From: Streptomyces minutiscleroticus
GTDB taxonomy: Bacteria; Actinomycetota; Actinomycetes; Streptomycetales; Streptomycetaceae
Assembly: GCF_014650875.1 (NCBI RefSeq)
Contig: NZ_BMVU01000002.1
Coordinates: 372,001 to 436,000, forward strand
Direction of reading: 5' to 3'
Length of the DNA stretch: 64,000 nt
Part shown: positions 25,852 through 37,539 of the stretch, in pieces
How the letters are laid out: every line of letters starts with the position of its first letter
Position numbering within the stretch: the stretch's first letter is position 1
Notes under the pieces: generated by a model
What the model saw: the letters and a program-made list of their open reading frames with translations, nothing else
Database searches by the model: none
What the model was told of the DNA's origin: nothing
Program-made: the position numbers and the translations under genes

Positions 25852-27023
25852 GCGGTGCTCCTTGCTGTGCGGCTCCTGCGCGGGAGGTAGACCAGCGCCT
25901 CGGTTCCGACGAAGCGCAGGACGAAGGTGGTGACCAGGGCCACCGCGGTGGCGGACAGCGTGCCCATGCCGAGGCGGTGCACGAACAGCGCGATCAGCGG
26001 GATGCGCAGCACCAGGTCGGCGTTGGCGAGCAGCGCGAACCGGCCCGCCCGGTCCCACCAGCGCCGGTGCGCGCGCCGGTCGTGGAACAGCAGGCGCTCG
26101 ACGAGCAGGAAGTTCCAGGCGACGCCGAGCTGGTTGGCGGCGATCTCCGCCGGTACGTAGTGCAGGCCGAGCGCGGTCAGGACGTACAGGCCGAGCAGGT
26201 TCGGCACGAACCCGCTGGCGCCGATCAGCCCGAAGGCCACCATGCGGGCGGCCGGGGAGGAGGTGCGCAGCCCGACGAGGTGGCGCAGGAAGCGCCTGCC
26301 CTCGGCGGCGGTCGACTTGGACTCGCCCGCGTGGCGGTCCTGGAAGACGAAGGGCACCTCGGCGACCCGGTTCGGCCGCCCGCGGACGGCGAGTTCGAGC
26401 AGGATCTTGTAGCCGAGGGGCCGCAGCGTCTCGGGCGCGACGGAGCGGCGGCGGACCGCGAAGAAGCCGCTCATCGGGTCGCTGATGCCGTGCAGCCGGC
26501 GCGGGAAGAGGGACTTGGTCAGCCAGGTGGCGGCGCGCGAGACGGCGACGCGGTAGCCGCCGGCGAGGCCCGCCCGGCTGCCGCCCCTGGTGTAGCGGGA
26601 GGCCACGACCAGCGCGGCGGGCGTGCGCTCACCGGCCGCGACCAGTTCGGGGACGAGGGAGGGCGGGTGCTGCAGGTCGCCGTCCATGACGACCACCCAG
26701 TCGCAGCCGGCCGCCTTGATGCCCTCCACGACCGCGCCGCCCAGGCCGCCCTCGGGCTCCTCGCGGTGCAGCACGGTGACGGGGAACGGGCAGTCCTGCG
26801 CCGCCCGGTGGATGACGTCGGGGGTGTCGTCGGTGGAGTCGTCGACGAAGACCACCTCGCACGGCAGCCGGGACGGCACGGACTCGGTGATCCGGCGCAG
26901 CAGCTCCGCCACGTTCTCCGACTCGTTGAAGGTCGGGACGACGATGGTGACGGCGCCCGGCTCGGCGACCTCGGCGGCGCGGACGGCCGGCTCGCCCAGC
27001 TCCCCGGTGCTCTCGGAACTCAT
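25848..27023 (-). CDS. Polyprenyl-phosphate glycosyltransferase (DPM1-like) fused to GtrA domain
   Basis: 391-aa membrane protein. Residues 24-240 are a GT2 domain like dolichol-phosphate mannose synthase (TIVVPTFNESENVAELL, nucleotide-metal motif VVMDGDLQHPP, then VASRYTRGGSRAG). About 260-385 is a four-helix GtrA-type domain (FGLIGASGFVPNLLGLYVL) thought to help flip polyprenyl-phosphate sugars. It probably makes and translocates a polyprenyl-P-hexose that feeds the GT39-like transferase encoded just upstream. ATG 27023 overlaps that gene's stop by four bases, and its own stop overlaps the oxidase start. Confidence 0.9.
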   Translation of the reverse strand: MSSESTGELGEPAVRAAEVAEPGAVTIVVPTFNESENVAELLRRITESVPSRLPCEVVFVDDSTDDTPDVIHRAAQDCPFPVTVLHREEPEGGLGGAVVEGIKAAGCDWVVVMDGDLQHPPSLVPELVAAGERTPAALVVASRYTRGGSRAGLAGGYRVAVSRAATWLTKSLFPRRLHGISDPMSGFFAVRRRSVAPETLRPLGYKILLELAVRGRPNRVAEVPFVFQDRHAGESKSTAAEGRRFLRHLVGLRTSSPAARMVAFGLIGASGFVPNLLGLYVLTALGLHYVPAEIAANQLGVAWNFLLVERLLFHDRRAHRRWWDRAGRFALLANADLVLRIPLIALFVHRLGMGTLSATAVALVTTFVLRFVGTEALVYLPRRSRTARSTA

Positions 27024-28684
27024 CGGGCGTCCCCCCTGCTCGCGCCGACGGCGGCGTCCGCCGTGACCTGCCGGATCTCGATGCGGGCCGGTCCCTCGCC
27101 GAAGGAGGCGACGGTCCGGGAGTGCTCCAGCGCGTCCCTGACGGTGGGCAGGTCGACGGCGTCCCGCCGCACCGTCGGGGAGGCGACGACGTAGTCGAGG
27201 TCGCGCCAGCCGCGCGGCATCGTCTCGGTGACGGCCGGGTCGAGGTCGGCCTTGTAGAACCAGATCGCGCCGGGGCCCGGTTCGTACCCGGCGTGCACGA
27301 GGTCGAGCCAGAGCGCGTCGTCGACGAGCACCCGCTGGTCCGCGCGGTCCTCGACCTCGGTGGCGAGCCAGCGGGCGGCGCCCCGGTAGGGCGCGTTGGC
27401 GTCGGCGGTCACGGCGGTGCGGTCGCCGTCGTACCAGCGCGGCACGACGTACACGGCGGCCGCGGCGGCGAGCAGCGCGGCGGCCACGACGCGGATCCCG
27501 GTGACGTACCGGCGCTCGCCCTCGCGGCGGCCCCGGCGCAGCACCGCGTGGGCGACGCTCGCGGCGGCCCCGGCCAGCACCAGCGCGAGGAAGGGCAGCG
27601 CCTGGATGATGTACATCGCGGGCAGGTAGCCGGACGGGCGCAGCGCGACCAGGGCGAGGATGCCGACGGCGAGCGCCGGTCCGGCCAGCGCCCGCGCGGT
27701 CACCGACCAGCGCCACACGGCCAGGAGCAGCACGGCGCCCGCGAGGCCGCCGAGCGGCAGGACCCGGTCGTAGTAGAGCCAGGACTGCAGCACGCCGTAC
27801 GAGCCCGAGCCCTCGTCGAGGACGAACCCGGAGCCCGGGCGGCTCATCTGGTACGTGATGCCCTCCCACAGCGACACATGGCCGCCGCCCGGCAGCAGCT
27901 CGCCCTTGAGCAGCGCGAACAGCGGGTACGAGACGCCGATCAGGGCGCAGGCCGTGATCGCGCCGGTGAGGGCGAACTTGCGGGTGTCGCGGTGGCTGTG
28001 GCGCCACATGGTGACGAGCAGGGCGGGCAGGACGACGAGCATCGTCTCCTTGGTGAGCACGGCCGTGGCGGCGGCGATGCCCGCGCCGAAGTGGTGCCAC
28101 AGGTGGCGGCTGGGCGAGGCGGCCAGGCAGAACGCCAGCAGCGTCCACATCACCGCGAGGTTGTCGAGGAAGATCTCGCGCTGCAGGACGACCGACAGCG
28201 GCGAGAGCCCGAAGAGCGCCATGGCCAGGCCCGCGGCCCAGCGGGGCAGCGCCAGGCGCCGCGCGAGCACGTAGAGCAGGACCGCACTGGCGGCGGAGAC
28301 CAGCAGCATCGCGATCCGCATCGGGCCGACGGTCATCGACTCGGGGCTGACCAGCGAGGGGACCCAGGTGAGCAGGGCGATCTGGATCCAGCCCAGCGGC
28401 GGGTGGTCGTACCAGTAGGTGTAGTGGGCCAGGCCCTCGCCCTGCTGCACGGCCCAGGCCTGGGCGAGGTAGGTGCCCTCGTCGTCGCTGAGGGTCGGGT
28501 AGTGGGTGATGTTCCAGCCCTGGACGGCGACGACCGCCACGAGCAGCAGCCCGCAGAGCACCTGGTCGGAGCGGGACGAGCGGAGCCCCGGAGGTCTCGT
28601 CCGGCGGCCGGGACGGTCCGTGCGGGCAGGGGGTGTCTGCGCGGCGGCCGGGGCGGTGGCCGTCGCGGGAAGTGTGGAGGTCAC
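27020..28684 (-). CDS. GT39/ArnT-like membrane glycosyltransferase
   Basis: 554-aa polytopic protein with about ten to twelve transmembrane helices. The first periplasmic loop carries the catalytic acidic motif, TLSDDEGTYLAQAW at about residues 68-81, as in polyprenyl-phosphate-dependent transferases (PMT/ArnT). The N-terminal 45 residues are Pro/Arg/Thr-rich and cytoplasmic. A soluble C-terminal part (about 440-554) lies outside the membrane (VLVDDALWLDLVHAGYEPGPG). It should transfer a sugar from a polyprenyl phosphate to a glycan or protein acceptor. GTG 28684 overlaps the upstream gene by four bases. Confidence 0.88.
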   Translation of the reverse strand: MTSTLPATATAPAAAQTPPARTDRPGRRTRPPGLRSSRSDQVLCGLLLVAVVAVQGWNITHYPTLSDDEGTYLAQAWAVQQGEGLAHYTYWYDHPPLGWIQIALLTWVPSLVSPESMTVGPMRIAMLLVSAASAVLLYVLARRLALPRWAAGLAMALFGLSPLSVVLQREIFLDNLAVMWTLLAFCLAASPSRHLWHHFGAGIAAATAVLTKETMLVVLPALLVTMWRHSHRDTRKFALTGAITACALIGVSYPLFALLKGELLPGGGHVSLWEGITYQMSRPGSGFVLDEGSGSYGVLQSWLYYDRVLPLGGLAGAVLLLAVWRWSVTARALAGPALAVGILALVALRPSGYLPAMYIIQALPFLALVLAGAAASVAHAVLRRGRREGERRYVTGIRVVAAALLAAAAAVYVVPRWYDGDRTAVTADANAPYRGAARWLATEVEDRADQRVLVDDALWLDLVHAGYEPGPGAIWFYKADLDPAVTETMPRGWRDLDYVVASPTVRRDAVDLPTVRDALEHSRTVASFGEGPARIEIRQVTADAAVGASRGDAR

Positions 28685-29994
28685 GCGGGGACGTCCTCTC
28701 GGGTCACTTCGGTGAGGTGCGCGCCGACATGCGAGGTCAGCTCCCAGTCGCTGCGGCCCCGCTGCTCCCGCCACACGGCGCGGATCGCCGCGCCCGCGAG
28801 GAGCACCTGGTAGAAGGGCCCGCCGACGACGAGCTTGAGGTAGTGGACGGGCCGGACGCGCAGGCCGTACTGCCTGCCGAAGTCGTGCAGTCCGACGACC
28901 TCGAAGACGAAGGTGACCAGGGCGGTGACGGCCGGCAGGAAGGTGACGAAGGCGACGCCGACCGGTACGTCCAGGAACAGCGCGATGGCCGCGTTGAGCG
29001 GGATGAGCACGCCGGAGGCCGCCTGCAGGAACGGTGTCATCAGCGTGTAGCGGGCGAGCAGCCGCTGGCCGAACCCGGGCAGCCGCTTCCAGTCCCCCTT
29101 GCGGTAGACCTGCAGGAAGCCCTGGTTCCACCGGGTGCGCTGCTTGAGCAGGGAGACCAGGCTGCCCGGGGTCTCCTCGCGGGTGACCATGTCGGAGTCG
29201 TAGGCGACGACGACCCTCTTGCCGGCGCTGGAGAGGCGGACCCCCAGGTCGCAGTCCTCGGCGAGGCAGTCGGGGTCCCAGCCCTTGGCGTCGCGCAGCA
29301 CCTCGGTGCGGACGAAGACGGTGTTGCCGCCGAGCGGGATGAACCCCTTCTGGGCGTGCAGGTGGAGCCGGGAGCGGAACCAGAAGAAGTACTCCAGGCA
29401 GTTGCGCAGGCTGTACCAGCTGGAGTGGAAGTTGATGAGCTGGACGCCGCCCTGGACGACGTCGGCGCCGGTGGCGCGGAAGGCGTGGTCGACGTGGGCG
29501 AGGAGGTCGGGATGGACCTGGTCCTCGGCGTCGAAGACTCCGACGACGTCGCCGCGGCAGTACGGCAGCGCCGTGTTCATGGCCTTCGGCTTGTTCTTCT
29601 TCTCGTGGGTGTCGACGACGACGCGCACGCGCGGGTCGCGGTCCGCCGCCGCGCAGGCCACCTCGGTGGTCTCCGGGTCGTCGTGCCCGACGATGACGAT
29701 GATCTCGAAGTCGGTGTGGCGCGACTGCAGCAGCCGCTGGATCGTGTGGTCCAGCACGGCCTGTTCGTGCCGGGCCGGTAGGAGGAGCGAGAAGGACAGG
29801 CCCTCTCCGCCCTCCGGTCTTCCGAATCTCGTGGAGGCCAGCACCTCGGGCGTACGCCACGCGTGCATCTGCCACCACAGGGTGAAGGCCGCCATCCAGA
29901 ACAGTGCGAGTGAGACGGCCGCGATGAAGACAGACGTCAGCAAAAGATCCCCCCAGATCCCCAAGTCCCCCCGAGACGGCGGGCGTTCGCTCAC
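28681..29994 (-). CDS. Processive family 2 glycosyltransferase, cellulose-synthase-like
   Basis: 437-aa inner-membrane synthase. One or two N-terminal helices (LLTSVFIAAVSLALFWMA), a cytosolic GT2 domain (about 65-300) with the D...DxD...EDxD...QxxRW signature (VFDAEDQ, CLAEDCDLG, QRTRWNQGF), then three to four helices. This is the architecture of cellulose, hyaluronan and poly-GlcNAc synthases, so it probably polymerises and extrudes a beta-linked glycan. GTG 29994 lacks a strong ribosome binding site; a TTG further in, after GGGGGG, is an alternative. It is the first gene of a four-gene operon with 4-bp overlaps. It resembles CslA, which partners copper oxidase GlxA elsewhere in Streptomyces. 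Confidence 0.88.
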   Translation of the reverse strand: MSERPPSRGDLGIWGDLLLTSVFIAAVSLALFWMAAFTLWWQMHAWRTPEVLASTRFGRPEGGEGLSFSLLLPARHEQAVLDHTIQRLLQSRHTDFEIIVIVGHDDPETTEVACAAADRDPRVRVVVDTHEKKNKPKAMNTALPYCRGDVVGVFDAEDQVHPDLLAHVDHAFRATGADVVQGGVQLINFHSSWYSLRNCLEYFFWFRSRLHLHAQKGFIPLGGNTVFVRTEVLRDAKGWDPDCLAEDCDLGVRLSSAGKRVVVAYDSDMVTREETPGSLVSLLKQRTRWNQGFLQVYRKGDWKRLPGFGQRLLARYTLMTPFLQAASGVLIPLNAAIALFLDVPVGVAFVTFLPAVTALVTFVFEVVGLHDFGRQYGLRVRPVHYLKLVVGGPFYQVLLAGAAIRAVWREQRGRSDWELTSHVGAHLTEVTREDVPA

Positions 29995-30071
29995 GCCGTC
30001 TCGCAGGAGAGACTAAGGGGGAACTGTGAAGTCCGGGAGGTCTTCCGATAAAGAGCGTGTTTCGTAACGCT

Positions 30072-30106
30072 CGGGATGCTAGTGGGACGTATCACTCCGC
30101 ATCCCG
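30072..30106 (-). terminator. Nested hairpin downstream of DUF255 gene
   Basis: CGGGATGC (30072-30079) pairs with 30099-30106, and inner AGTG (30081-30084) pairs with 30093-30096. It lies 16 bases past the DUF255 stop. Because it is also upstream of the glycosyltransferase operon it could instead be an operator. Confidence 0.55.
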
Positions 30107-30121
30107 TCCGAACCGCACGTT

Positions 30122-32206
<2,085 letters not shown>

Positions 32207-32469
32207 GGGGTCCATCCTGCCGCAGTACCCCGATCCGGCCACGCACCACGGGGCGGGGCGGTCCGTCCGGTGTCCGCGCGCGGGGCCGCCGGGGTCACGG
32301 CACCGTTCGCCTCCCCCGGTCCGCCGCCGCGGCGGCGTTCCCCGCGGGGGCGCGTCCGGCTCCTCCCGTTCCGCAGCGACTCGAGTGCTCCCGGCTCTCT
32401 CGCGCGAGCCGGGCGCGAGCAGGACACTGGAGGGCCGGGAGAGCCGATACCGGCAGAGGGGGGCGTGAC

Positions 32470-35400
32470 ATGCGGGACAGCCACCGGGCGGAAGCCGAAC
32501 GGCTGTTGGCACGGGCCGTGGAGGAGGAGGTGCGGCGCTCGGGCGGCCGCACCGACGGGAGCGTGCTGCTGTCGCGGGCGCGCGCCGCGCTGGACGCGAT
32601 GGCGCGGACGGCCGCGGAGGAGTACGAGGCGTACACGAAGGCGCTGGACGAGACGGAGGCGGACCGGCTGACGTTCGGCCGGCGCTACGCGCGCGAGGGC
32701 GCGGGGACCCCCCTGCTGGTGGCGGCCGTCGCGGCGGTCGCCGCGGCGGTGGCGGACCTGTCGTTCGGCACGGGCGCGGGCACCGCGCTGGGCACCGGCG
32801 CGGTCGTGGCGGTCGCCGGCGCGGCGGCGACCGTGGCGAAGGTGACGGCGTCGCACCTGCCGGCCGCGAGCCGCCGGGCCGGGGCGCTGGGCCAGCCGGG
32901 CGGCCCCGAGCAGCTGCGGCTGCAGTGGCTGACCGCCCTGGAGGTGCGCGGCATCCGCCCGTTCCTCGACCAGCAGCGGGTGCTGTCCTCGGCCGCCGGC
33001 GCGAAGAAGGGCTCGCCGCAGCTGCGGCGCACGGACAAGAGCGCGGCCGCCCGCCGCCGCAACGTCCTGGAGCGCTCCTTCGACCACCTGCCCCGCGCCG
33101 AGGGCCCCTTCGCGGGCCGCAGGCAGCAGATGGCGCGGATCGCGCAGTGGGTGCACGCGGGCCGCGCGAGCACGGAGACGAGGCCGACGGTGATCGTGCT
33201 GCACGGCGCGCCCGGATCGGGCCGCACCACGCTGGCCGTGCACGCGGCGCACGCGCTGAGGGACCAGTTCCGCGGCGCCTGCGTGGTCGACCTGCGCGGC
33301 GACAGCCCCGGGGAGCGGCCGCTGTCCACCCGCGACGCGCTGCTGCACCTGCTGAACCGGCTCGGCGCCGCCCGCGAGCAGCTGCTGTTCCGCGAGCGCT
33401 CCTCCCAGGAGCAGCAGGTGCGCCGGCTGAGCGAGCTGTACCACCAGCACCTGACGGGCCTGCCCGTCGCGATCGTCCTCGACGACGCCTCCGATCCCGA
33501 GCAGGTGCGCACGCTGGTGCCCGAGCGCTCCGACAGCGTCGTCCTGGTCACCGCCCGCCGCCCGCTGGAGCTCCCCGGGGACCTGCCCGCCCGGGTGCAC
33601 CAGCTGCCGGTGGAGGCGCTGGACCAGGCCGGCGCGGAGGAGCTGCTGGCCGCGGCCGCCCAGGACGCCTCCGACCCCTACGACGCCGAGGCCTCCGACC
33701 GCGTCCGGGAGCTGTGCGGCGGACTGCCGCTGGCCCTGCGGATCGCGGGCTCCTCGCTCGGGCCGCGCACGCCCCGGCAGCTGGCCGCCGACCTCGCGGC
33801 GTACGGCCCGGTCGACCCGGTCGAGCGGGTCCTGTGGCTGCGCTACACCGACCAGTCCGAGCCCGCGCGCCGGCTGCTGCGCCGACTGGCCCTGGCGGGG
33901 CGGGCCTCGCTCGGCAAGGCCGCGGCGGCGGCCCTGCTGGCGGCGGACGAACCGGAGGCCGCCCGCCACCTGGAGGCGCTGTCCCGGGCCGGTCTGGTCG
34001 GCCACGTCCGCGGCAGCCGCTACCGCCTGCACGACCTCGTACGGGCCTTCGCGCACGCCCGGCTGCTGGACGAGGAGGAGGCCGCCGAGCGCGCGGCCGC
34101 GCAGGAGCGGCTCATCGTGGACTACGCCGAACTGGCCGACTCGGTGATCCGGCTGGTGGACGGCAGGACCTCGACGCGCGCGGACCGGTTCGGGCCGCAC
34201 GGCTTCACGTCCCTGGACGCGGCGCTGCGCTGGCTCGACGACGAGTCGAGCTTCATCACGGCCACCCTGCGGCACGCGGAGGGCGTGGACCAGGCGGCGG
34301 TGCTGAACCTGCTCGGCGCGCTGTGCGACTACTGCCTGCTACGCGGCGACCTGTACCGCCTCGGCGAGATCAGCGAGCTGGCCCAGGCTGTGGACCAGGG
34401 ACTGCTCATGCGGTCGGTGCAGTGGCGCACCGGCATCGCCGCCCGTCACCTGGGCGAGCTGGACAAGGCCCGTACGACGCTCTCCTCCGTGGTCGACCTC
34501 TACTTCGAGACGCGCCACGACGCGGGCGCGGCCCGCGCGCTGGGCTCGCTCGGCATCACCCTGCACCACCAGGGCAACCTCACCGAGGCGGCGGCCAAGC
34601 TCCGCGAGGCCCTCGACCTGCAGGCCTCCCCGGAACTGGCCGGTGACCGCGCCTGGACGATGCACGCGCTGGCCGCCGTGGAGCGCGACCGGGCCCGGCT
34701 CGCCGAGGCCCTCGAACTGCTCACGGAGTCCCTGGAGCTGCACCGCGCGAGCGAGTCCGTGCACGGCGAGGCGTGGGCGCACTACCAGCTCGGCCAGCTG
34801 CGGCTGCGCACCGGCGAGGTGGCGCGGGCCGAGGAGGAGCTGCGTGCGGCGCTCGACCTGTACGGCCGCACCCGCGACGCGCGCGGCGAGGCGTGGGCCA
34901 TGACGCAGCTGGCGCGGGCCCGGCTCGTCGACGGCGACGGGTCCGCCGCGGTCGACGCGCTGAACCGGGCCGCCACCCGCCACCGCGACAACGAGGACGC
35001 GCGCGGCGAGGCGTGGACGGTGTACTACCTGGGGCAGGCGCTGGAGGAGACCGGCGACCTGGACCGGGCGGTGCGGGAGCTGGAGCGCTCACGCACGATG
35101 TTCTCGCGGATGCGGGACGTGTACGGGCTGGCCTGCGCCCGGCACCACTCGGCCCGGGTGACCCGCGACCAGCGGGCGGCCCGGACGGGCTCGCTGCGCA
35201 ACTCCGGCTTCGCCCGGCAGCTGCTGGTGGACGCCCGCGCCGACTTCCAGCGCATCGGGGTGGCCCACGGCGAGGCGTGGACGTGCCTGGAACTGGCTGT
35301 GGTGGACGCGGGCAACGCCCGCACCGGGGCGGCCCTCGCCCTGTGCGACGAGGCGGCGGCCCTGTTCGCCTCCTACGGCGACCGCCGCGGCGAGGACTGG

Positions 35401-35673
35401 GCGCGCTTCCTGCGCTGCACCCTGCTGCCGTACGCCTCCCCCGGCGGCGTGGAGGTCGGCACCGCGGTGGCCCAGGAGGAGCTGGCCCAGCTGCTGCGCA
35501 CCGGGAACCCGGTCAGGGACGGGCGCCTCGACGACTACGCGGAGGCCTACCAGCTGCTGCTGGAGCGGGGCGTGAGCCTGGAGTCGGGCTGGCAGGCGTG
35601 GCGCCTGGGCATGGTCCCCAGCCGCCACGCCCGCGAGATCATGGGGGTGCCGGTCACGGCCCGGTCGGCGTAG
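32470..35673 (+). CDS. Membrane-anchored STAND (NB-ARC) NTPase with TPR repeats
   Basis: 1067 aa. Residues 1-75 are an alpha-helical, charge-rich cytoplasmic segment, and about 79-125 form two hydrophobic helices (a hairpin anchor). The NB-ARC NTPase is at about 210-520: Walker [10 protein letters not shown] at 246-254 with Arg in place of the usual Lys, Walker B IVLDDASD at D338-D339, and sensor GLPLAL at 418-423. A winged-helix part ([15 protein letters not shown]) and about ten TPR units (600-1040) with repeated RGEAW/HGEAW tags follow. There is no SARP DNA-binding domain, so it is not an AfsR-type activator. Role is unknown; signalling or defence scaffolding is inference. ATG 32470 follows a GAGGGGGG site. 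Confidence 0.85.
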   Translation: MRDSHRAEAERLLARAVEEEVRRSGGRTDGSVLLSRARAALDAMARTAAEEYEAYTKALDETEADRLTFGRRYAREGAGTPLLVAAVAAVAAAVADLSFGTGAGTALGTGAVVAVAGAAATVAKVTASHLPAASRRAGALGQPGGPEQLRLQWLTALEVRGIRPFLDQQRVLSSAAGAKKGSPQLRRTDKSAAARRRNVLERSFDHLPRAEGPFAGRRQQMARIAQWVHAGRASTETRPTVIVLHGAPGSGRTTLAVHAAHALRDQFRGACVVDLRGDSPGERPLSTRDALLHLLNRLGAAREQLLFRERSSQEQQVRRLSELYHQHLTGLPVAIVLDDASDPEQVRTLVPERSDSVVLVTARRPLELPGDLPARVHQLPVEALDQAGAEELLAAAAQDASDPYDAEASDRVRELCGGLPLALRIAGSSLGPRTPRQLAADLAAYGPVDPVERVLWLRYTDQSEPARRLLRRLALAGRASLGKAAAAALLAADEPEAARHLEALSRAGLVGHVRGSRYRLHDLVRAFAHARLLDEEEAAERAAAQERLIVDYAELADSVIRLVDGRTSTRADRFGPHGFTSLDAALRWLDDESSFITATLRHAEGVDQAAVLNLLGALCDYCLLRGDLYRLGEISELAQAVDQGLLMRSVQWRTGIAARHLGELDKARTTLSSVVDLYFETRHDAGAARALGSLGITLHHQGNLTEAAAKLREALDLQASPELAGDRAWTMHALAAVERDRARLAEALELLTESLELHRASESVHGEAWAHYQLGQLRLRTGEVARAEEELRAALDLYGRTRDARGEAWAMTQLARARLVDGDGSAAVDALNRAATRHRDNEDARGEAWTVYYLGQALEETGDLDRAVRELERSRTMFSRMRDVYGLACARHHSARVTRDQRAARTGSLRNSGFARQLLVDARADFQRIGVAHGEAWTCLELAVVDAGNARTGAALALCDEAAALFASYGDRRGEDWARFLRCTLLPYASPGGVEVGTAVAQEELAQLLRTGNPVRDGRLDDYAEAYQLLLERGVSLESGWQAWRLGMVPSRHAREIMGVPVTARSA

Positions 35674-35865
35674 GCCCGGCCGGGGAGGGCGGCCATGGCG
35701 GAGGCCCGGCCGGCCGGTCGCCGGAGCGGCGGCCCGGGCGGGCCGCCGCCGGTCGTACGCGCGGCCGGCGGGTTACGCGGCGGTCCGCGTACGCGTACGC
35801 GTCAGGACTCCACGGCATCCGGGTGCCGTGGAGTCGTGGTGCGAGCCCGTCCGGCCCGCGCGCGG

Positions 35866-36117
35866 TCAGCCCGCCGCGGACGAGGCCGGACCCTGCTTGC
35901 GGTCCGTGCGGGAGCCGTCCTCGTCGGAGGCCTCCTTGAAGTCGACCTTGCCCATGTGGCGGTTCATCGACTTCATCAGGCCCCACACCGCCACGGCCAT
36001 CACCGCGAAGACGATGAAGCCCAGGACGCCAGGGGTGACCTTGTTCTCGTCCACCTCCTTGGCGAGGGAGACGAAGTGCGTCATTGCCAGGCTTGCGCTT
36101 GCGCTCATGTCATCCAT
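35866..36117 (-). CDS. Small single-pass membrane protein downstream of mca
   Basis: 83 aa. A short N-terminal part (THFVSLAKEVDENKVTPG), one transmembrane helix at about 31-49 (VLGFIVFAVMAVAVWGLM) and a charged cytoplasmic tail (KSMNRHMGKVDFKEASDEDG). Function unknown. It follows mca directly: ATG 36117 overlaps the mca stop by eight bases, and ATG 36108 (MSASAS) would begin one base after it. Either way translation is probably coupled to mca. Confidence 0.75.
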   Translation of the reverse strand: MDDMSASASLAMTHFVSLAKEVDENKVTPGVLGFIVFAVMAVAVWGLMKSMNRHMGKVDFKEASDEDGSRTDRKQGPASSAAG

Positions 36118-36991
36118 TGTCCCGGATGCCCGCGAAGAGGTCGTCCTCGGGGATGGAGGTGTCGACGAGGGACTTCGCGAGCTCGTAGTCCTCGGTCGGC
36201 CAGACCGCCTTCTGGATCTCCATCGGGACCCGGAACCAGCCGCCGTCGGGGTCGATCTGCGTGGCGTGCGCGATCAGCGCCTTGTCGCGGATCTCGTAGA
36301 AGTCGGCGCAGGGCACGTGCGTGGTGAGCGTGCGCTCCACGCGCTCGGACTCGTCCCAGCGCTTGAGCCAGTCCCCGTACGGCGACTCCAGGCCGCGCTC
36401 CAGCATGGCGTGGTGCAGCGCCTCGGTGCGCGGGCGGTTGAAGCCCTGGTTGTAGTAGACCTTCAGCGGCTGGAAGGCCGGGCCGAACTCCTGCTCCGGG
36501 TACTTCTCGGTGTCCGCCGCACCCTCGAACGCCACCATCGTGATCTTGTGGGTCATGATGTGGTCGGGGTGCGGGTAGCCGCCGTTCTCGTCGTAGGTGG
36601 TGATCACCTGCGGGCGGAAGGAACGGATCCTGCGGACCAGCTCGCCGGCCGCCTTGTCGACGTCCTCCAGCGCGAAGCAGCCCTCGGGCAGCGGCGGCAG
36701 CGGGTCGCCCTCGGGCAGCCCGGAGTCGACGAAGCCGAGCCAGTCCTGCTTGACGCCGAGGATCTCGCGCGCCTCGTCCATCTCCTTCTTGCGTACCTCG
36801 TGGATGTGCTCCTCGACGTACTTGTCGCCCTGCAGCTTCGGGTTGAGGATGGAGCCGCGCTCCCCGCCCGTGCAGGTCACCACCAGCACGTCCACCCCCT
36901 CGGACACGTACTTCGCCATGGTGGCCGCGCCCTTGCTCGACTCGTCGTCGGGGTGGGCGTGGACGGCCATCAGTCGCAGCTGGTCAGTCAA
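36110..36991 (-). CDS. mca: Mycothiol S-conjugate amidase
   Basis: Zinc-dependent LmbE-like amidase, 293 aa, that cleaves mycothiol conjugates of toxins and alkylating agents to mercapturates for export. The metal site is A-H-P-D-D-E-S at 11-17 and HPDHIMTH (about 146-153). The C-terminal FRVPMEIQKAVWPTEDYELA is typical of Mca rather than MshB. The start is TTG 36991 (LTDQLRLMAVHAHPDD read as Met), with GAGG eight bases upstream. Upstream on the same strand, GGAAT-N18-GTC matches a SigR disulfide-stress promoter. Presence of Mca implies a mycothiol-producing actinomycete. Confidence 0.94.
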   Translation of the reverse strand: MTDQLRLMAVHAHPDDESSKGAATMAKYVSEGVDVLVVTCTGGERGSILNPKLQGDKYVEEHIHEVRKKEMDEAREILGVKQDWLGFVDSGLPEGDPLPPLPEGCFALEDVDKAAGELVRRIRSFRPQVITTYDENGGYPHPDHIMTHKITMVAFEGAADTEKYPEQEFGPAFQPLKVYYNQGFNRPRTEALHHAMLERGLESPYGDWLKRWDESERVERTLTTHVPCADFYEIRDKALIAHATQIDPDGGWFRVPMEIQKAVWPTEDYELAKSLVDTSIPEDDLFAGIRDNG

Positions 36992-37051
36992 GACTCGATC
37001 CTCATAAGTCGGCGCCCCGTGTCGTACGGTGCGGTGTGACGCTTCTATAGT

Positions 37052-37077
37052 GACCGATTTGGGGGACGGAAAATTCC
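37052..37077 (-). promoter_or_regulatory. SigR-type promoter of mca
   Basis: On the minus strand, GGAAT (37077-37073) and GTC (37054-37052) are 18 bp apart, against the SigR consensus GGAAT-N18-GTT. Mca genes belong to the known SigR regulon of Streptomyces. The -35 lies inside CGGAAAATTCCG (37067-37078). Confidence 0.6.
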
Positions 37078-37140
37078 GGGGTCCACGACCGCTTTCTCCC
37101 CGCGGGACGGCGGTCCCGGCCCCCTGTCGAGAGGACGCCC

Positions 37141-37539
37141 ATGAGCACGGTGAGCACGCGGCCGCCCGAGGGCCGCTACGGCCGCACCGCGGACGAGCGC
37201 GCCGACCGCACGCTCAAGGTGGTCGGCGGCGTCCTGGGCGTGGCCCTGCTGGTGCTGATCGGCTGGTTCGCCTACCACTACGTCGGCGGGAACAGGATCA
37301 GCGCCCAGGTCATCAGCTTCAGCACCTCGGACTCCTCGGTCGACGTGCACCTGGAGGTGCGCAAGGACGCCGACGCCGACGGCTACTGCACGCTGCGCTC
37401 GCAGGCCGAGGACGGCGCCGAGGTGGGCCGCGCCGACTTCCGCTTCGACCAGGACACCACCCGCATCGACAAGGTGGTCACCCTCCGTACGACGTCGCGG
37501 GGCACCTCGGCGGAGCTGCTCGGCTGCCACGCCGACTGA
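37141..37539 (+). CDS. DUF4307 membrane protein
   Basis: 132 aa. Residues 1-27 are cytoplasmic (RYGRTADERADRTLK), 28-48 form a transmembrane helix (VVGGVLGVALLVLIGWFAYHY), and about 50-132 a small extracytoplasmic beta domain with two cysteines (GYCTLRSQ, LGCHAD) that could form a disulfide. The family is found beside mca in actinomycetes, and this gene is divergent from mca, which agrees. Function is unknown. ATG 37141 follows GAGAGGACGCC. TATAGT at 37046-37051 is a possible -10. Confidence 0.88.
   Translation: MSTVSTRPPEGRYGRTADERADRTLKVVGGVLGVALLVLIGWFAYHYVGGNRISAQVISFSTSDSSVDVHLEVRKDADADGYCTLRSQAEDGAEVGRADFRFDQDTTRIDKVVTLRTTSRGTSAELLGCHAD

Noticed and set aside
25852..26058. Upstream extension of the copper-oxidase frame
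   Set aside because: It overlaps the real 3' end of the DPM1-GtrA gene; the GTG at 25851 followed by a signal peptide is a better start.
32390..32413. CCCGGCTC/GAGCCGGG hairpin upstream of the STAND gene
   Set aside because: It lies between divergent genes, with an 8-bp stem typical of background GC pairing; not strong enough to call a terminator or operator.
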